Positions 8,819 through 16,809 of a stretch of DNA of 64,000 nucleotides are shown one piece after another (position 1 is the first letter of the stretch; each line of letters opens with the position of its first letter). The DNA is taken from the NCBI GenBank assembly GCA_045615545.1, contig JAZLFA010000040.1:1-64000 (forward strand), in the 5' to 3' direction. The translations under genes were made by a program, and so were the position numbers. A model generated the notes under the pieces. It was not told where the DNA came from and did not search any database. It was given only the letters and a program-made list of their open reading frames with translations. The DNA is from SIG220 sp045615545 (lineage in GTDB: Bacteria > Bacillota_I > Bacilli_A > RFN20 > CAG-826).

Positions 8819-9477
8819 TCTTTTAAGCTCCCAATTCTTCCTTCAATATCGTCGCTTTTAAAAATATAACTTCCCGCCACTAATACATCAGCACCAGCTT
8901 CAACACAAAGCTTACCGGTTTCAGCGTTAATACCACCATCAACGGAAATCAAAGTTTTGCTAATTTCGTTAGTGTTCATATAGTCGCGAAGCTTAATGAT
9001 TTTAGTTACTGCTTCTTGATCAAATTCTTGTCCGCCAAATCCAGGTACGACAGACATAATTAGAACTAAGTCGAGAGAATAAATAAATGGGAATACTTTT
9101 TCAACATTGGTTTCTGGTCTAATTGATAAACCCACTTTCTTACCACAAGAATGAATTAAATCACATACTGCCCATACCTCGTTAGCATCTTTGCATGCTT
9201 CTAAATGGAAAGTGATATAATCTGCTCCCGCATCACAGAAACGTTTTGCGTATCTAAGTGGATCACTAATCATGATATGAACATCATTGACTAATTTATG
9301 TGATTTGCTAACACATTCCACAAGTGGAATGCCAAGTGAAATATTGTTGACAAAATGTCCATCCATTACATCATAATGAATCCATTTTGCGCCACCGCGT
9401 TCCGCATGAGCTATATCAGTAGATAAATGTGTAAAATCAGCTGATAAAATTGAAGGTGAAATAATAATCTCTTTCAT
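8815..9477 (-). CDS. rpe: Ribulose-phosphate 3-epimerase
   Basis: Interconverts ribulose-5-phosphate and xylulose-5-phosphate. Motifs: ISPSILSADF at the N-terminus, HYDVMDGHFV (metal Asp and His), DVHIMI, LIMSVVPGFGGQ and SVDGGIN. The start at 9477 (MKEIIIS) has AAGGAG 8 nt upstream and gives 220 residues; a longer in-frame ORF to 9501 is unlikely. It sits directly downstream of the protein kinase gene, as in Bacillus, but rsgA, which normally lies between them, is missing. Confidence 0.95.
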   Translation of the reverse strand: MKEIIISPSILSADFTHLSTDIAHAERGGAKWIHYDVMDGHFVNNISLGIPLVECVSKSHKLVNDVHIMISDPLRYAKRFCDAGADYITFHLEACKDANEVWAVCDLIHSCGKKVGLSIRPETNVEKVFPFIYSLDLVLIMSVVPGFGGQEFDQEAVTKIIKLRDYMNTNEISKTLISVDGGINAETGKLCVEAGADVLVAGSYIFKSDDIEGRIGSLKE

Positions 9478-9487
9478 AAAGTTCTCC

Positions 9488-10372
9488 TTACTTAAATCCA
9501 AAAATCTTTGCTAATAAACCTTTTTTCTCTTTTAAAAGGTCTGGGTTATTTTTAATTGCTAATAAATCATTATAGAAATCTTTACTTGAGCGATAACGTT
9601 CATTAGGGTTTTTCATTGTAGCTTTATAAATAATACGCTCAATTTCTTTTGGACAATTTGGAACATATTTTTTAACGCTCGGGAATTTATCTTTAATATG
9701 TGCCACAGCAATATTAACAGGTGTATCTCTTTCAAAAGGAGGATGAGCTGTTAGTAGTTCATAGAAAGTAACTCCAGCCGCGTAAATATCACTTTTATTA
9801 GTAGCTTGTTTTCCTTGAGCAATTTCCGGAGCCATATAATAAACACTACCGACAATCTCACTAGTTTTAGTTAAATCATTACTAAGTCCATCAGCTTGGG
9901 CAATACCAAAGTCACCCAACTTAATTGTGCCATTAGGCATGCAATAGATATTTTCAGGTTTAACATCTCTATGAACAATATTATGTTCATGAGCAAATTC
10001 TAATGCATCAGTAAGTTGAAGCATATATTCAATTGCTTCCGCAAGCGGAAGAGGTCCTCTAAAATCAAGAACGTCTTTTAATGTTTGACCTTTAATATAT
10101 TCATTTGCGATGTATGGAGCGCCAGCAACAGAACCATGATTATAAACCTTAACAATGTTAGGGTGATTTAAACTTGCCGCAATTAAAGCTTCATTTTGGA
10201 AACGCTTAACATTAACTAAATTAAGCATTACATCTTCACGGATAAGTTTGATTGCCACGGTTTTCTTATTAATAATATCGGTGGCTTCATATACATCAGC
10301 CATTCCGCCGTGCCCAATACGGGCAGTAACGCGGTATCTACCATCAATTAATGTGCCAATTTTAATCGCCAT
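9488..10372 (-). CDS. prkC: Hanks-type Ser/Thr protein kinase lacking membrane and PASTA parts
   Basis: Kinase domain with GHGGMADVYEA (glycine loop), VAIKLIRED (Lys), HRDVKPENI (catalytic loop), KLGDFGIAQ (DFG) and GSVYYMAPE. From the start at 10372 (MAIKIG, GGGAGG upstream) the protein is 294 residues and ends soon after the kinase fold in a Lys-rich tail (LLKEKKGLLAKIFGFK). Bacillus PrkC is more than twice as long, with a membrane helix and extracellular PASTA repeats; both are absent here, so this kinase should be cytosolic. It overlaps prpC by 11 bp, giving a kinase/phosphatase pair. Confidence 0.88.
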   Translation of the reverse strand: MAIKIGTLIDGRYRVTARIGHGGMADVYEATDIINKKTVAIKLIREDVMLNLVNVKRFQNEALIAASLNHPNIVKVYNHGSVAGAPYIANEYIKGQTLKDVLDFRGPLPLAEAIEYMLQLTDALEFAHEHNIVHRDVKPENIYCMPNGTIKLGDFGIAQADGLSNDLTKTSEIVGSVYYMAPEIAQGKQATNKSDIYAAGVTFYELLTAHPPFERDTPVNIAVAHIKDKFPSVKKYVPNCPKEIERIIYKATMKNPNERYRSSKDFYNDLLAIKNNPDLLKEKKGLLAKIFGFK

Positions 10373-11144
10373 AATGTTTTGCCTCCCACACAACTGCAGC
10401 AAGGTTATCGCTACCACCATTACTATTACCAATTGAGATTAATTCCATTACTTTTTGTTCTGGAGTATCGTCCCCTCTTAAAATACTAGTCATTGTGGTT
10501 TCGGTAACGTTGTTATATAAGCCATCACTACAAAGTAGTAATGTTTCATCTATATAAGGAAATACTTTGATATCAACATTGATACTTGGATATATTCCAA
10601 GAGCGTTCATTAACATATGACGCTTCGGGTGTGTTTTCATTTCTTCTTTGGTGATTTGACCAGTGCGATATAAGTATCCAACATATGTTTGATCCTCAGT
10701 CAACTGTTCAACACCACTAGCTTCATTAAGTCGATATATACGAGAATCACCAACTTGAGCAGTGATTAATTTATCATGATAGATTAACGCTATTGAAATG
10801 GTAGTTCCCATGCCATTATACGCAGCATTTTTGCTCGCTTCGTTAAAGATAGTTGCATTAGCGTTTCTAAGAGCGCCAACAAGCCAATATCTCGCATGCC
10901 AAGAATTTAAAAACTTTCTTGCACTAATAAATGAGTCGGTAATACAACTAATTGCTAAATTAGAGGCAAAATCACCTTTATTTTGTCCGCCCATTCCATC
11001 GCACACGACAAGCATCGTATTTCCATATGCATTAGTTAATGCTGTTGCTTGATCTTCATTATTTATTCTCACTCTACCAACATCGGTATGAAATGCAAAT
11101 AAACCAGATACATATTTCTTCTTTTTGAATAGTTTAATTTGCAT
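10362..11144 (-). CDS. prpC: PP2C-type Ser/Thr phosphatase
   Basis: Partner phosphatase of the adjacent kinase. PP2C metal motifs are present: HTDVGRVRINNEDQA, VVCDGMGGQNKGD, TAQVGDSRIYRL, LLCSDGLYNNV and GGSDNLAAVV. Two ATG codons sit in tandem at 11147 and 11144; the second has better spacing from GAGGG, so 11144 is chosen. The 5' end overlaps rlmN and the 3' end overlaps prkC. Confidence 0.92.
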   Translation of the reverse strand: MQIKLFKKKKYVSGLFAFHTDVGRVRINNEDQATALTNAYGNTMLVVCDGMGGQNKGDFASNLAISCITDSFISARKFLNSWHARYWLVGALRNANATIFNEASKNAAYNGMGTTISIALIYHDKLITAQVGDSRIYRLNEASGVEQLTEDQTYVGYLYRTGQITKEEMKTHPKRHMLMNALGIYPSINVDIKVFPYIDETLLLCSDGLYNNVTETTMTSILRGDDTPEQKVMELISIGNSNGGSDNLAAVVWEAKHYGD

Positions 11145-12177
11145 CATTTTCCCTCGCTTTCAGTTGGCCACATGCAGCATCAATATCGGTTCCAAATTCT
11201 TTTCTAATTGTAGCGGTTACTCCACCCTTAGTTAGATAGTCTAAGAAATTATGAACTCGGTTACCACTGCTGCGTTTATATTCATTTTTATCGGTTTGAT
11301 TATATGGAATTAAATTTACATAGCCTTTAGTGCCTTTAATTAATTTAATTAATTCTTCAGCACATTCTTTACTATCATTAACATCTTCAATAAGAAGATA
11401 TTCATAAGTTACTCTTCTATCCGCGATTGATTCATAATATTTAACTGCATCAATAAGTACATCAAGAGGATAAACTTTGTTTACTTTCATTAATTTATTT
11501 CTAATTTCATCATTAGGAGCGTGAAGAGAAATTGCTAAGTTAGTTTGTAATCCTTCATGCGCATATTTTTTTATACCGTCAATTAATCCACAAGTGGATA
11601 CAGTGATATGTCTTGCTCCAATTGCCATCCCTTTTTGTTCATTAATAACGCGGATAAAATCCATTACATTATCGTAATTATCAAATGGTTCACCGGTTCC
11701 CATTACTACAACATGAGTAATATGTTGACCATTTCCTTCTTGCTTTAATATCTTGTTTAGTAACAATATTTGTCCCACCATCTCTTCTGGTTTAAGGTTT
11801 CTTTGTTTGCCTAGTAAACCACTGGAACAGAATGAACAGCCCATATTGCAACCAACTTGACTCGATACACAGGCGGCATTGCCATAGTTATATCGCATTA
11901 GTACAGTTTCAACTTTCATCCCATCTGATAATTTAGAAAGGATCTTAATAGTGCCATCTTTACTTTCTTGCTTAACATCAATTGAAGGGATATCTAAACA
12001 ATATTTTTCTTTTAATACTTCTCTAAATTTAAGCGAAATATCAGTCATCTCATCAAAGGAAGTGGCTTTCTTTTCGTATAACCAAATATAAAGCTGAGTA
12101 GCGCGGTATTTCTTTTGACCTTCGCTAAGCATTAAATCTTCAAGTTTTTTAAGTGGGAGCCCGTAAAGATTAATCAT
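11134..12177 (-). CDS. rlmN: 23S rRNA/tRNA adenine-C2 methyltransferase (radical SAM)
   Basis: Methylates A2503 of 23S rRNA and A37 of some tRNAs. The radical-SAM cluster ligands are Cys110, Cys114 and Cys117 in CNMGCSFC; a preceding Cys103 (AACVSSQVG) and a Cys near the C-terminus (DIDAACGQL) are present, as expected of RlmN. GTGEPFDN, ISLHAPNDEIRNKLMKVN and LIPYNQ complete the family pattern. Length 347 is normal. GGAG precedes the ATG, and the gene overlaps the degenerate rsmB upstream by 8 bp. Confidence 0.95.
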   Translation of the reverse strand: MINLYGLPLKKLEDLMLSEGQKKYRATQLYIWLYEKKATSFDEMTDISLKFREVLKEKYCLDIPSIDVKQESKDGTIKILSKLSDGMKVETVLMRYNYGNAACVSSQVGCNMGCSFCSSGLLGKQRNLKPEEMVGQILLLNKILKQEGNGQHITHVVVMGTGEPFDNYDNVMDFIRVINEQKGMAIGARHITVSTCGLIDGIKKYAHEGLQTNLAISLHAPNDEIRNKLMKVNKVYPLDVLIDAVKYYESIADRRVTYEYLLIEDVNDSKECAEELIKLIKGTKGYVNLIPYNQTDKNEYKRSSGNRVHNFLDYLTKGGVTATIRKEFGTDIDAACGQLKARENDAN

Positions 12178-13411
12178 CTTTTCGCTCCATCTTAAGAATC
12201 TTTGCTACATACAAAGATGTATTATATTCCTCAAATGGGAAATATTGTTTTTCATAAACTAAAGAATAAGTTGGATGATGTAACAAGAAGTCTTTAACAA
12301 CAGATAAAGATTCGCGTTTATTAAGTGTTGGAACCATATAAATTATTGTTCCACCATCACTAGTTCTATTCGCGGCTTCTTCCAAAGCTACCCTTTCATC
12401 ATTGATGATACTATCAAGTTCATTTTGTTTGAAATGCGTAAAATAATCTGGTGTATCTTTAAGTAGTTCTAAATTAGAGTTCCTTGGAAGAACAAAGAAA
12501 TAATCAACGTCATTAGATAAACATGAGTCAATTGCTTCGCCACTAGCGGAATAAATATTAACATTATCAATACTAAATAGATTCAATATCTTCTTGGCAT
12601 CACAATAATGTTGATAGTCACTCGCAATCATTTCTAGTTTATATTCATGTTTGTGCATTAATATCTCTAAATACATCGGATTAGTAAATCCGCTCAATAA
12701 AGCAATTCTTTGATAAGGCTCAATCTCTAATGATTCATAAATAATTTTATAAACCGGTCTTTCTAAAAATAATAAGTTATTCGAATATTTTTCATTATGT
12801 TTTAATGGTCCATTACCTTGGTAAACGAAAATATCCTCAACATTAGTTGAATGAAATTCTTCATCACTATTAATTTCTTCTCTACCTGTTAGCAAGGTAT
12901 TTACTCTCACATGGGTAATAGTTGGTTTATAGTTAGCTTGTAAGATTTTATATGAAAGCCCTCTACCAAAATGTTTTGTCCACATTTTTGTAATCCATAA
13001 TGGGGTATTATATCTAACTGATAAATATTCTGGCGATCCACTAACTAAACGTGTTGGAACTAAATTATCGTTTTCAATAGATGCAGTGACTTTATTTGTA
13101 AATTCTAATAAGTTATTTGTTTTCACCAATATATTTAATTCATTTTCATCAAAACGCTTGTAGAACAAATGATTTGCTAAATAAATACAAACAGGAAGAT
13201 GAGTATTAATATCAAATGGTTCCACGTTGTTAATAAGTTCAACAAAAAGTAGATGATGACGAAGTTCACATCCCACTAAAGCAGAAATGCTAGCTCTAGC
13301 GGTGCGTTCAACTTTTAAATTAATGTAATTGTTTTTTAACGCAACATTAAAACGCATATCTTTTAAAAAGATATCATTAAGAATTGAATAAACAACATCT
13401 ACGTTTCTCAT
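12170..13411 (-). CDS. rsmB: Degenerate RsmB homologue (NusB-like domain plus dead methyltransferase domain)
   Basis: Occupies the exact rsmB position (priA side, before rlmN). The N-terminal ~130 residues look NusB-like, then LSVRYNTPLWITKMWTKHFG and HVRVNTL match the RsmB linker and RNA-binding segment. The methyltransferase half has lost its signatures: the SAM loop (normally LDLCAAPGGKT) reads IALLSGFTNPMYLE, the DAPCSG motif reads VLPRNS, and the catalytic Cys of YSTCTI is replaced in YMVPTL. It should not methylate C967 by the known mechanism. Start 13411 (MRNVDVV) is chosen because the -10 box lies 6 nt upstream; 13432 is an alternative. Confidence 0.7.
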   Translation of the reverse strand: MRNVDVVYSILNDIFLKDMRFNVALKNNYINLKVERTARASISALVGCELRHHLLFVELINNVEPFDINTHLPVCIYLANHLFYKRFDENELNILVKTNNLLEFTNKVTASIENDNLVPTRLVSGSPEYLSVRYNTPLWITKMWTKHFGRGLSYKILQANYKPTITHVRVNTLLTGREEINSDEEFHSTNVEDIFVYQGNGPLKHNEKYSNNLLFLERPVYKIIYESLEIEPYQRIALLSGFTNPMYLEILMHKHEYKLEMIASDYQHYCDAKKILNLFSIDNVNIYSASGEAIDSCLSNDVDYFFVLPRNSNLELLKDTPDYFTHFKQNELDSIINDERVALEEAANRTSDGGTIIYMVPTLNKRESLSVVKDFLLHHPTYSLVYEKQYFPFEEYNTSLYVAKILKMERKDD

Positions 13412-13445
13412 ACATACATTATATATACGCATGTAAAAAAGTAAA
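13411..13445 (-). promoter_or_regulatory. Leaderless promoter of the rsmB-like operon
   Basis: -10 TATAAT at 13418-13423, -35 TTTACT at 13440-13445, 16-bp spacer. Only 6 nt separate the -10 box from the ATG, so transcription would begin at or next to the A of the start codon. No Shine-Dalgarno is present. The -35 lies in the tail of the preceding terminator. Confidence 0.65.
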
Positions 13446-13474
13446 ATAAAAACGCCCTATTGGACGTTTTTTTC
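13444..13474 (-). terminator. Terminator after the DUF1904 gene
   Basis: On the minus strand AACGTCC-AATA-GGGCGTT followed by TTTATTTT. It separates the gmk-priA-DUF1904 unit from the rsmB-like operon. Confidence 0.75.
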
Positions 13475-13486
13475 TTGTTTAAATAT

Positions 13487-13939
13487 TTATTTTTTTGAAA
13501 AGTCTTGGAAGATGTCGCCAGTATAGATATCTTCTTCCCCTTCTCCTTCTTCCATGTCTTCGCTATATTCTTCATCAGCGTGGACAATATTATCATCAGC
13601 AATAAATCTTGGATAGGAAGAATTAACTCTTTCATATCGATCATCTTGTGAAAAATAATAAAATTCTACTGTAACATTAATTGTTGGTCCCACAACTAAA
13701 GACATAATGAGTTGAGCAACCTCATTTTGAAGAACTTTCACCTTTAAAGGTGCATGTACTCTAACAAGCGTATTCCAACTAGTTTGTTCGACTCCTTTAT
13801 GAAAGACCATTGCTTCCGGAGCAATAAAATCAATATCATCAGAATCACATTCATATAATTCAGCAATTTTAGGAGTTAACTCCTTGGAAAGATTACCAAC
13901 AACGAATTGATCCAAACCATAAATAGTAATCGTAATCAT
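13487..13939 (-). CDS. DUF1904-like protein
   Basis: A 150-residue acidic protein. The first ~110 residues (MITITIYGLDQFVV, then KELTPKIAELYECDSDDIDFIAPEAMVFHKG) resemble the DUF1904 family of small Bacillota proteins with a tautomerase-like look; function unknown. The last ~35 residues are strongly acidic (EEYSEDMEEGEGEED). A GAGGT site precedes the ATG, with TATACT as a possible -10. It is 33 bp downstream of priA on the same strand. Confidence 0.6.
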   Translation of the reverse strand: MITITIYGLDQFVVGNLSKELTPKIAELYECDSDDIDFIAPEAMVFHKGVEQTSWNTLVRVHAPLKVKVLQNEVAQLIMSLVVGPTINVTVEFYYFSQDDRYERVNSSYPRFIADDNIVHADEEYSEDMEEGEGEEDIYTGDIFQDFSKK

Positions 13940-13972
13940 AAATATACCTCAAATAGAGTATACTACAAATTT

Positions 13973-16168
13973 CTAGAAATTGTAGGGGTCTATATTAACA
14001 AATATATTAATTGAACTTTTCTTTATAAATTTATCCACTACTTCTTTTAGAATTGGTTCCGCAATTGAAATGTCTTTGTATTTAATCAAAAGTGTACGGT
14101 TAAATGCATTTTTTTCAAATGCTATATAAGGCGAAATTGGTCCAAGAATAATTCCATCATCTTTAAACTTTTCATTAAGTAGATCAACTACTTTATTAAT
14201 TTCATCAATTGCCTTTTCTTCGTTTTTGCTCGTTATAGTAATACTTGCTAGATAGCAATATGGTGGATAATTTTGTTGATGACGCATTTGCATTTCTTTT
14301 TTGTAAAACATTTCATAGTCTTGTCTAGCTGCTAAAGTAATTGCGTAATGTTCAGGCATATAAGTTTGTATATAAGCTTTTCCTGGACGATCTTTTCTTC
14401 CGCATCTACCTACCGCTTGAGTAATTAATTGAAATGCTCGCTCACTACTACGATAATTTGGCATATTTAAACCAATATCTGCCAAAACGACACCCACTAA
14501 AGTGACAAGAGGAAAATCGTGCCCTTTTGCGATCATTTGAGTACCAATCAAAATATCAGCTTCATGATTTCTAAAAGCTTCTACAGTTTTAGCGATACGA
14601 GTTCTAATCTTAGCAGAATCACTATCAAGCCTTAATGTTCTAGCTTCTGGAAATAAACGATGTATTTCTTCTTCAACCCTTTCAGAACCAAAACCAGTCT
14701 TCATTAGATATTTACTTCCGCATTCAGGGCAAGTGTCAGGCATAAGTTCAACATAATCGCAGTGATGACATTTTAGTAAGCCATCAGCTTTATGATAAGT
14801 TAAGGCAATGCCACAATTTGGACACTTAAAAACGTGTCCGCAATTTCGACAAGAAACGTTAGTAGAAAATCCACGTCTATTGAGTAATAAAATAGCTTGT
14901 TCTTTTCTATCTAATACGCTTTGAATCTCTTTTCTTAATTGTTTTGAAAAAATATATGAGTCACGATCAATATTTGCATAGTTTAACATGTTGATGATAT
15001 GAGTTTCAGGAAGAGGTTGGTTATTTACTCTTTTTGTTAAAGAAAGAAGGTGGTAAATTCCTTTTTGTGCTCTTGCCCTAGAATCAAGAGATGGAGTAGC
15101 ACTTCCAAGTAACACCTTAGCGTCGTGCATGCGTGAGCGCATTAGAGCCACATCTCGGGCATGATAGAATGGCGCCGTATCTTGCTTATAACTTTCAACA
15201 TGTTCTTCATCCAAAATAATTAATCCAATATTATCTAATGGCGCAAAAATAGCACTTCTAGCGCCCACCACTACAGAACATTCTCCACGAGCAATTTTAC
15301 GATATTCATCATACTTTTCCGCTGGCGTTAATTCGCTATGTAAAATAGCAACATTTCCCTTAAATCTTCTAATAAAATATTCCATCATCATCGGAGTTAA
15401 AGAAATCTCAGGAACAAGCATTAAAACTTGCTTGCCTTTAGAAAGGACATTTTCACTAATTGATAAGTACACTTCTGTCTTACCACTTCCAGTCACACCT
15501 TCAAGCAAAAATACCTTATCACTTGAAGAAGAAAATTCATCAACGACATTTTGTTGATCAATGGTTAATTCTTTTGCTTGTTCAGGTTCATAATTAGGAA
15601 TTTCAAAACGTCGTTTTTCTTCTTTTATGATTTTTACTTTTTTAAGTTCAACCAATTTAGAAAGAATACTAACAGACTTTATTTCGCGTTTTAAAATCTT
15701 GTCTTCACTCGATAATAATCTTAATAATTCTATTTGTTTGTGGGTTAAGTTTTCTTCGCTTTTATCAATAACAACAACATATTGATCATAAGCTATCTTA
15801 GGAGCTTTTAAACTTGAGTGTCTTATTGATAAAGAAGGAGGAAGCATTGTCTGTAAAACAGAAATCTTGCTGGCTAAATAATATTCACTCATCTCATCCG
15901 CTAGTTCTAATAGATCGGGTTTAAGTAATGGTGTTTCATCAATTACATCAATAATTTCGTTTATAGAAAAACCAAATTCATCTTCTAATTCTGAAATTGA
16001 CTTATCACTTTCTTTCACAGATAAAACATAGCCGACCAATTCTTGATTATTGAAATTAATCAGTACACGAAAACCAGAATCAACTTTTTTATTACCATGA
16101 TAACAATATGTAAATGGTCTATTTAAAGAAAGAGTAGCGTGTTCAATTAACAGTTCAATTAACTTCAC
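13973..16168 (-). CDS. priA: Primosomal protein N' (replication restart helicase)
   Basis: SF2 helicase that reloads the replisome at stalled forks. Visible: VTGSGKTEVYL (Walker A), LIILDEEHVESYKQD (DEEH box), LLGSATPSLDSRA, zinc-binding CRNCGHVFKCPNC and CHHCDYVELMPDTCPECG, then ILIGTQMIAKGHDFP and QAVGRCGR. The N-terminus (LIEHATLSLNRPFTY) matches the 3'-end-binding domain. The start codon is GTG at 16168 with AGGAG upstream. In Bacillus rpoZ and coaBC lie between gmk and priA; here the two are adjacent. Confidence 0.95.
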   Translation of the reverse strand: MKLIELLIEHATLSLNRPFTYCYHGNKKVDSGFRVLINFNNQELVGYVLSVKESDKSISELEDEFGFSINEIIDVIDETPLLKPDLLELADEMSEYYLASKISVLQTMLPPSLSIRHSSLKAPKIAYDQYVVVIDKSEENLTHKQIELLRLLSSEDKILKREIKSVSILSKLVELKKVKIIKEEKRRFEIPNYEPEQAKELTIDQQNVVDEFSSSSDKVFLLEGVTGSGKTEVYLSISENVLSKGKQVLMLVPEISLTPMMMEYFIRRFKGNVAILHSELTPAEKYDEYRKIARGECSVVVGARSAIFAPLDNIGLIILDEEHVESYKQDTAPFYHARDVALMRSRMHDAKVLLGSATPSLDSRARAQKGIYHLLSLTKRVNNQPLPETHIINMLNYANIDRDSYIFSKQLRKEIQSVLDRKEQAILLLNRRGFSTNVSCRNCGHVFKCPNCGIALTYHKADGLLKCHHCDYVELMPDTCPECGSKYLMKTGFGSERVEEEIHRLFPEARTLRLDSDSAKIRTRIAKTVEAFRNHEADILIGTQMIAKGHDFPLVTLVGVVLADIGLNMPNYRSSERAFQLITQAVGRCGRKDRPGKAYIQTYMPEHYAITLAARQDYEMFYKKEMQMRHQQNYPPYCYLASITITSKNEEKAIDEINKVVDLLNEKFKDDGIILGPISPYIAFEKNAFNRTLLIKYKDISIAEPILKEVVDKFIKKSSINIFVNIDPYNF

Positions 16169-16178
16169 TTTGCTACTC

Positions 16179-16751
16179 CTATTTATTTAATTTCTTAAGT
16201 AAGATATCAATTATCTCATTGCCCGCTCTATCAATTGTGTCATTGATAATTACGTGTTGATATCGATCCGCCATTTTCATCTCGCTGATACCTTTATTGA
16301 GTCGCGCTTGTATGGTTGCTTCATCTTCACTTTGACGGCTTCTAATGCGCGCGCTTAAGTCTTCAACACTTGGAGGCATCAAGAAGAAGGAAACAACTCC
16401 ATCATCTTTAACCTTGCTAAGTACTTCTGTTGCGCCATTAATCTCTATCTCCAGGAAGACATTCTTGCCAGCATTTCTAAGCTCATCAACCTTATCTTTT
16501 GGAGTGCCGTAACAGTTACCAACAAATTCACAATGTTCGAGCAAGTTACCATTTTTAAGGTTTGTATCAAACTCTTCTTTTGAAACAAAATAATAATCAA
16601 CTCCATCTTGTTCCATAGCGCGTGGTTTACGCGTTGTCATGGAAATCGAGTAAGTCAAATCAATCACATTTTTTTCGAAAATGTATTTTCTAACTGTGCC
16701 TTTTCCAACTCCAGATGGACCCGATAAAATTACTAGTAAACCTTTTTTCAT
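16179..16751 (-). CDS. gmk: Guanylate kinase
   Basis: Phosphorylates GMP to GDP. LSGPSGVGKGTV (P-loop), TYSISMTTRKPRAMEQDGVDYYFVS (GMP-binding) and LEIEINGA are present; length 190 is typical. No Shine-Dalgarno precedes the ATG; a TTGATA-17-TAGAAT promoter ends 8 nt upstream, so the mRNA has almost no leader. It is divergent from rqcH, as part of a region that mirrors the Bacillus rqcH-gmk-priA neighbourhood. Confidence 0.95.
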   Translation of the reverse strand: MKKGLLVILSGPSGVGKGTVRKYIFEKNVIDLTYSISMTTRKPRAMEQDGVDYYFVSKEEFDTNLKNGNLLEHCEFVGNCYGTPKDKVDELRNAGKNVFLEIEINGATEVLSKVKDDGVVSFFLMPPSVEDLSARIRSRQSEDEATIQARLNKGISEMKMADRYQHVIINDTIDRAGNEIIDILLKKLNK

Positions 16752-16759
16752 ACTTTAAT

Positions 16760-16788
16760 ATTCTAAATAATGTGCTAACCATTATCAA
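16760..16788 (-). promoter_or_regulatory. gmk promoter with near-zero leader
   Basis: -35 TTGATA (16783-16788), 17-bp spacer, -10 TAGAAT (16760-16765), then 8 nt to the ATG. One of the best sigma-A promoters in the window. Confidence 0.7.
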
Positions 16789-16809
16789 TAATGATAATAT
16801 GAAATTGTT

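Noticed and set aside
13412..13432. Upstream start for the rsmB-like gene at 13432
   Set aside because: It lies before the expected transcription start given TATAAT at 13418-13423; kept only as an alternative.
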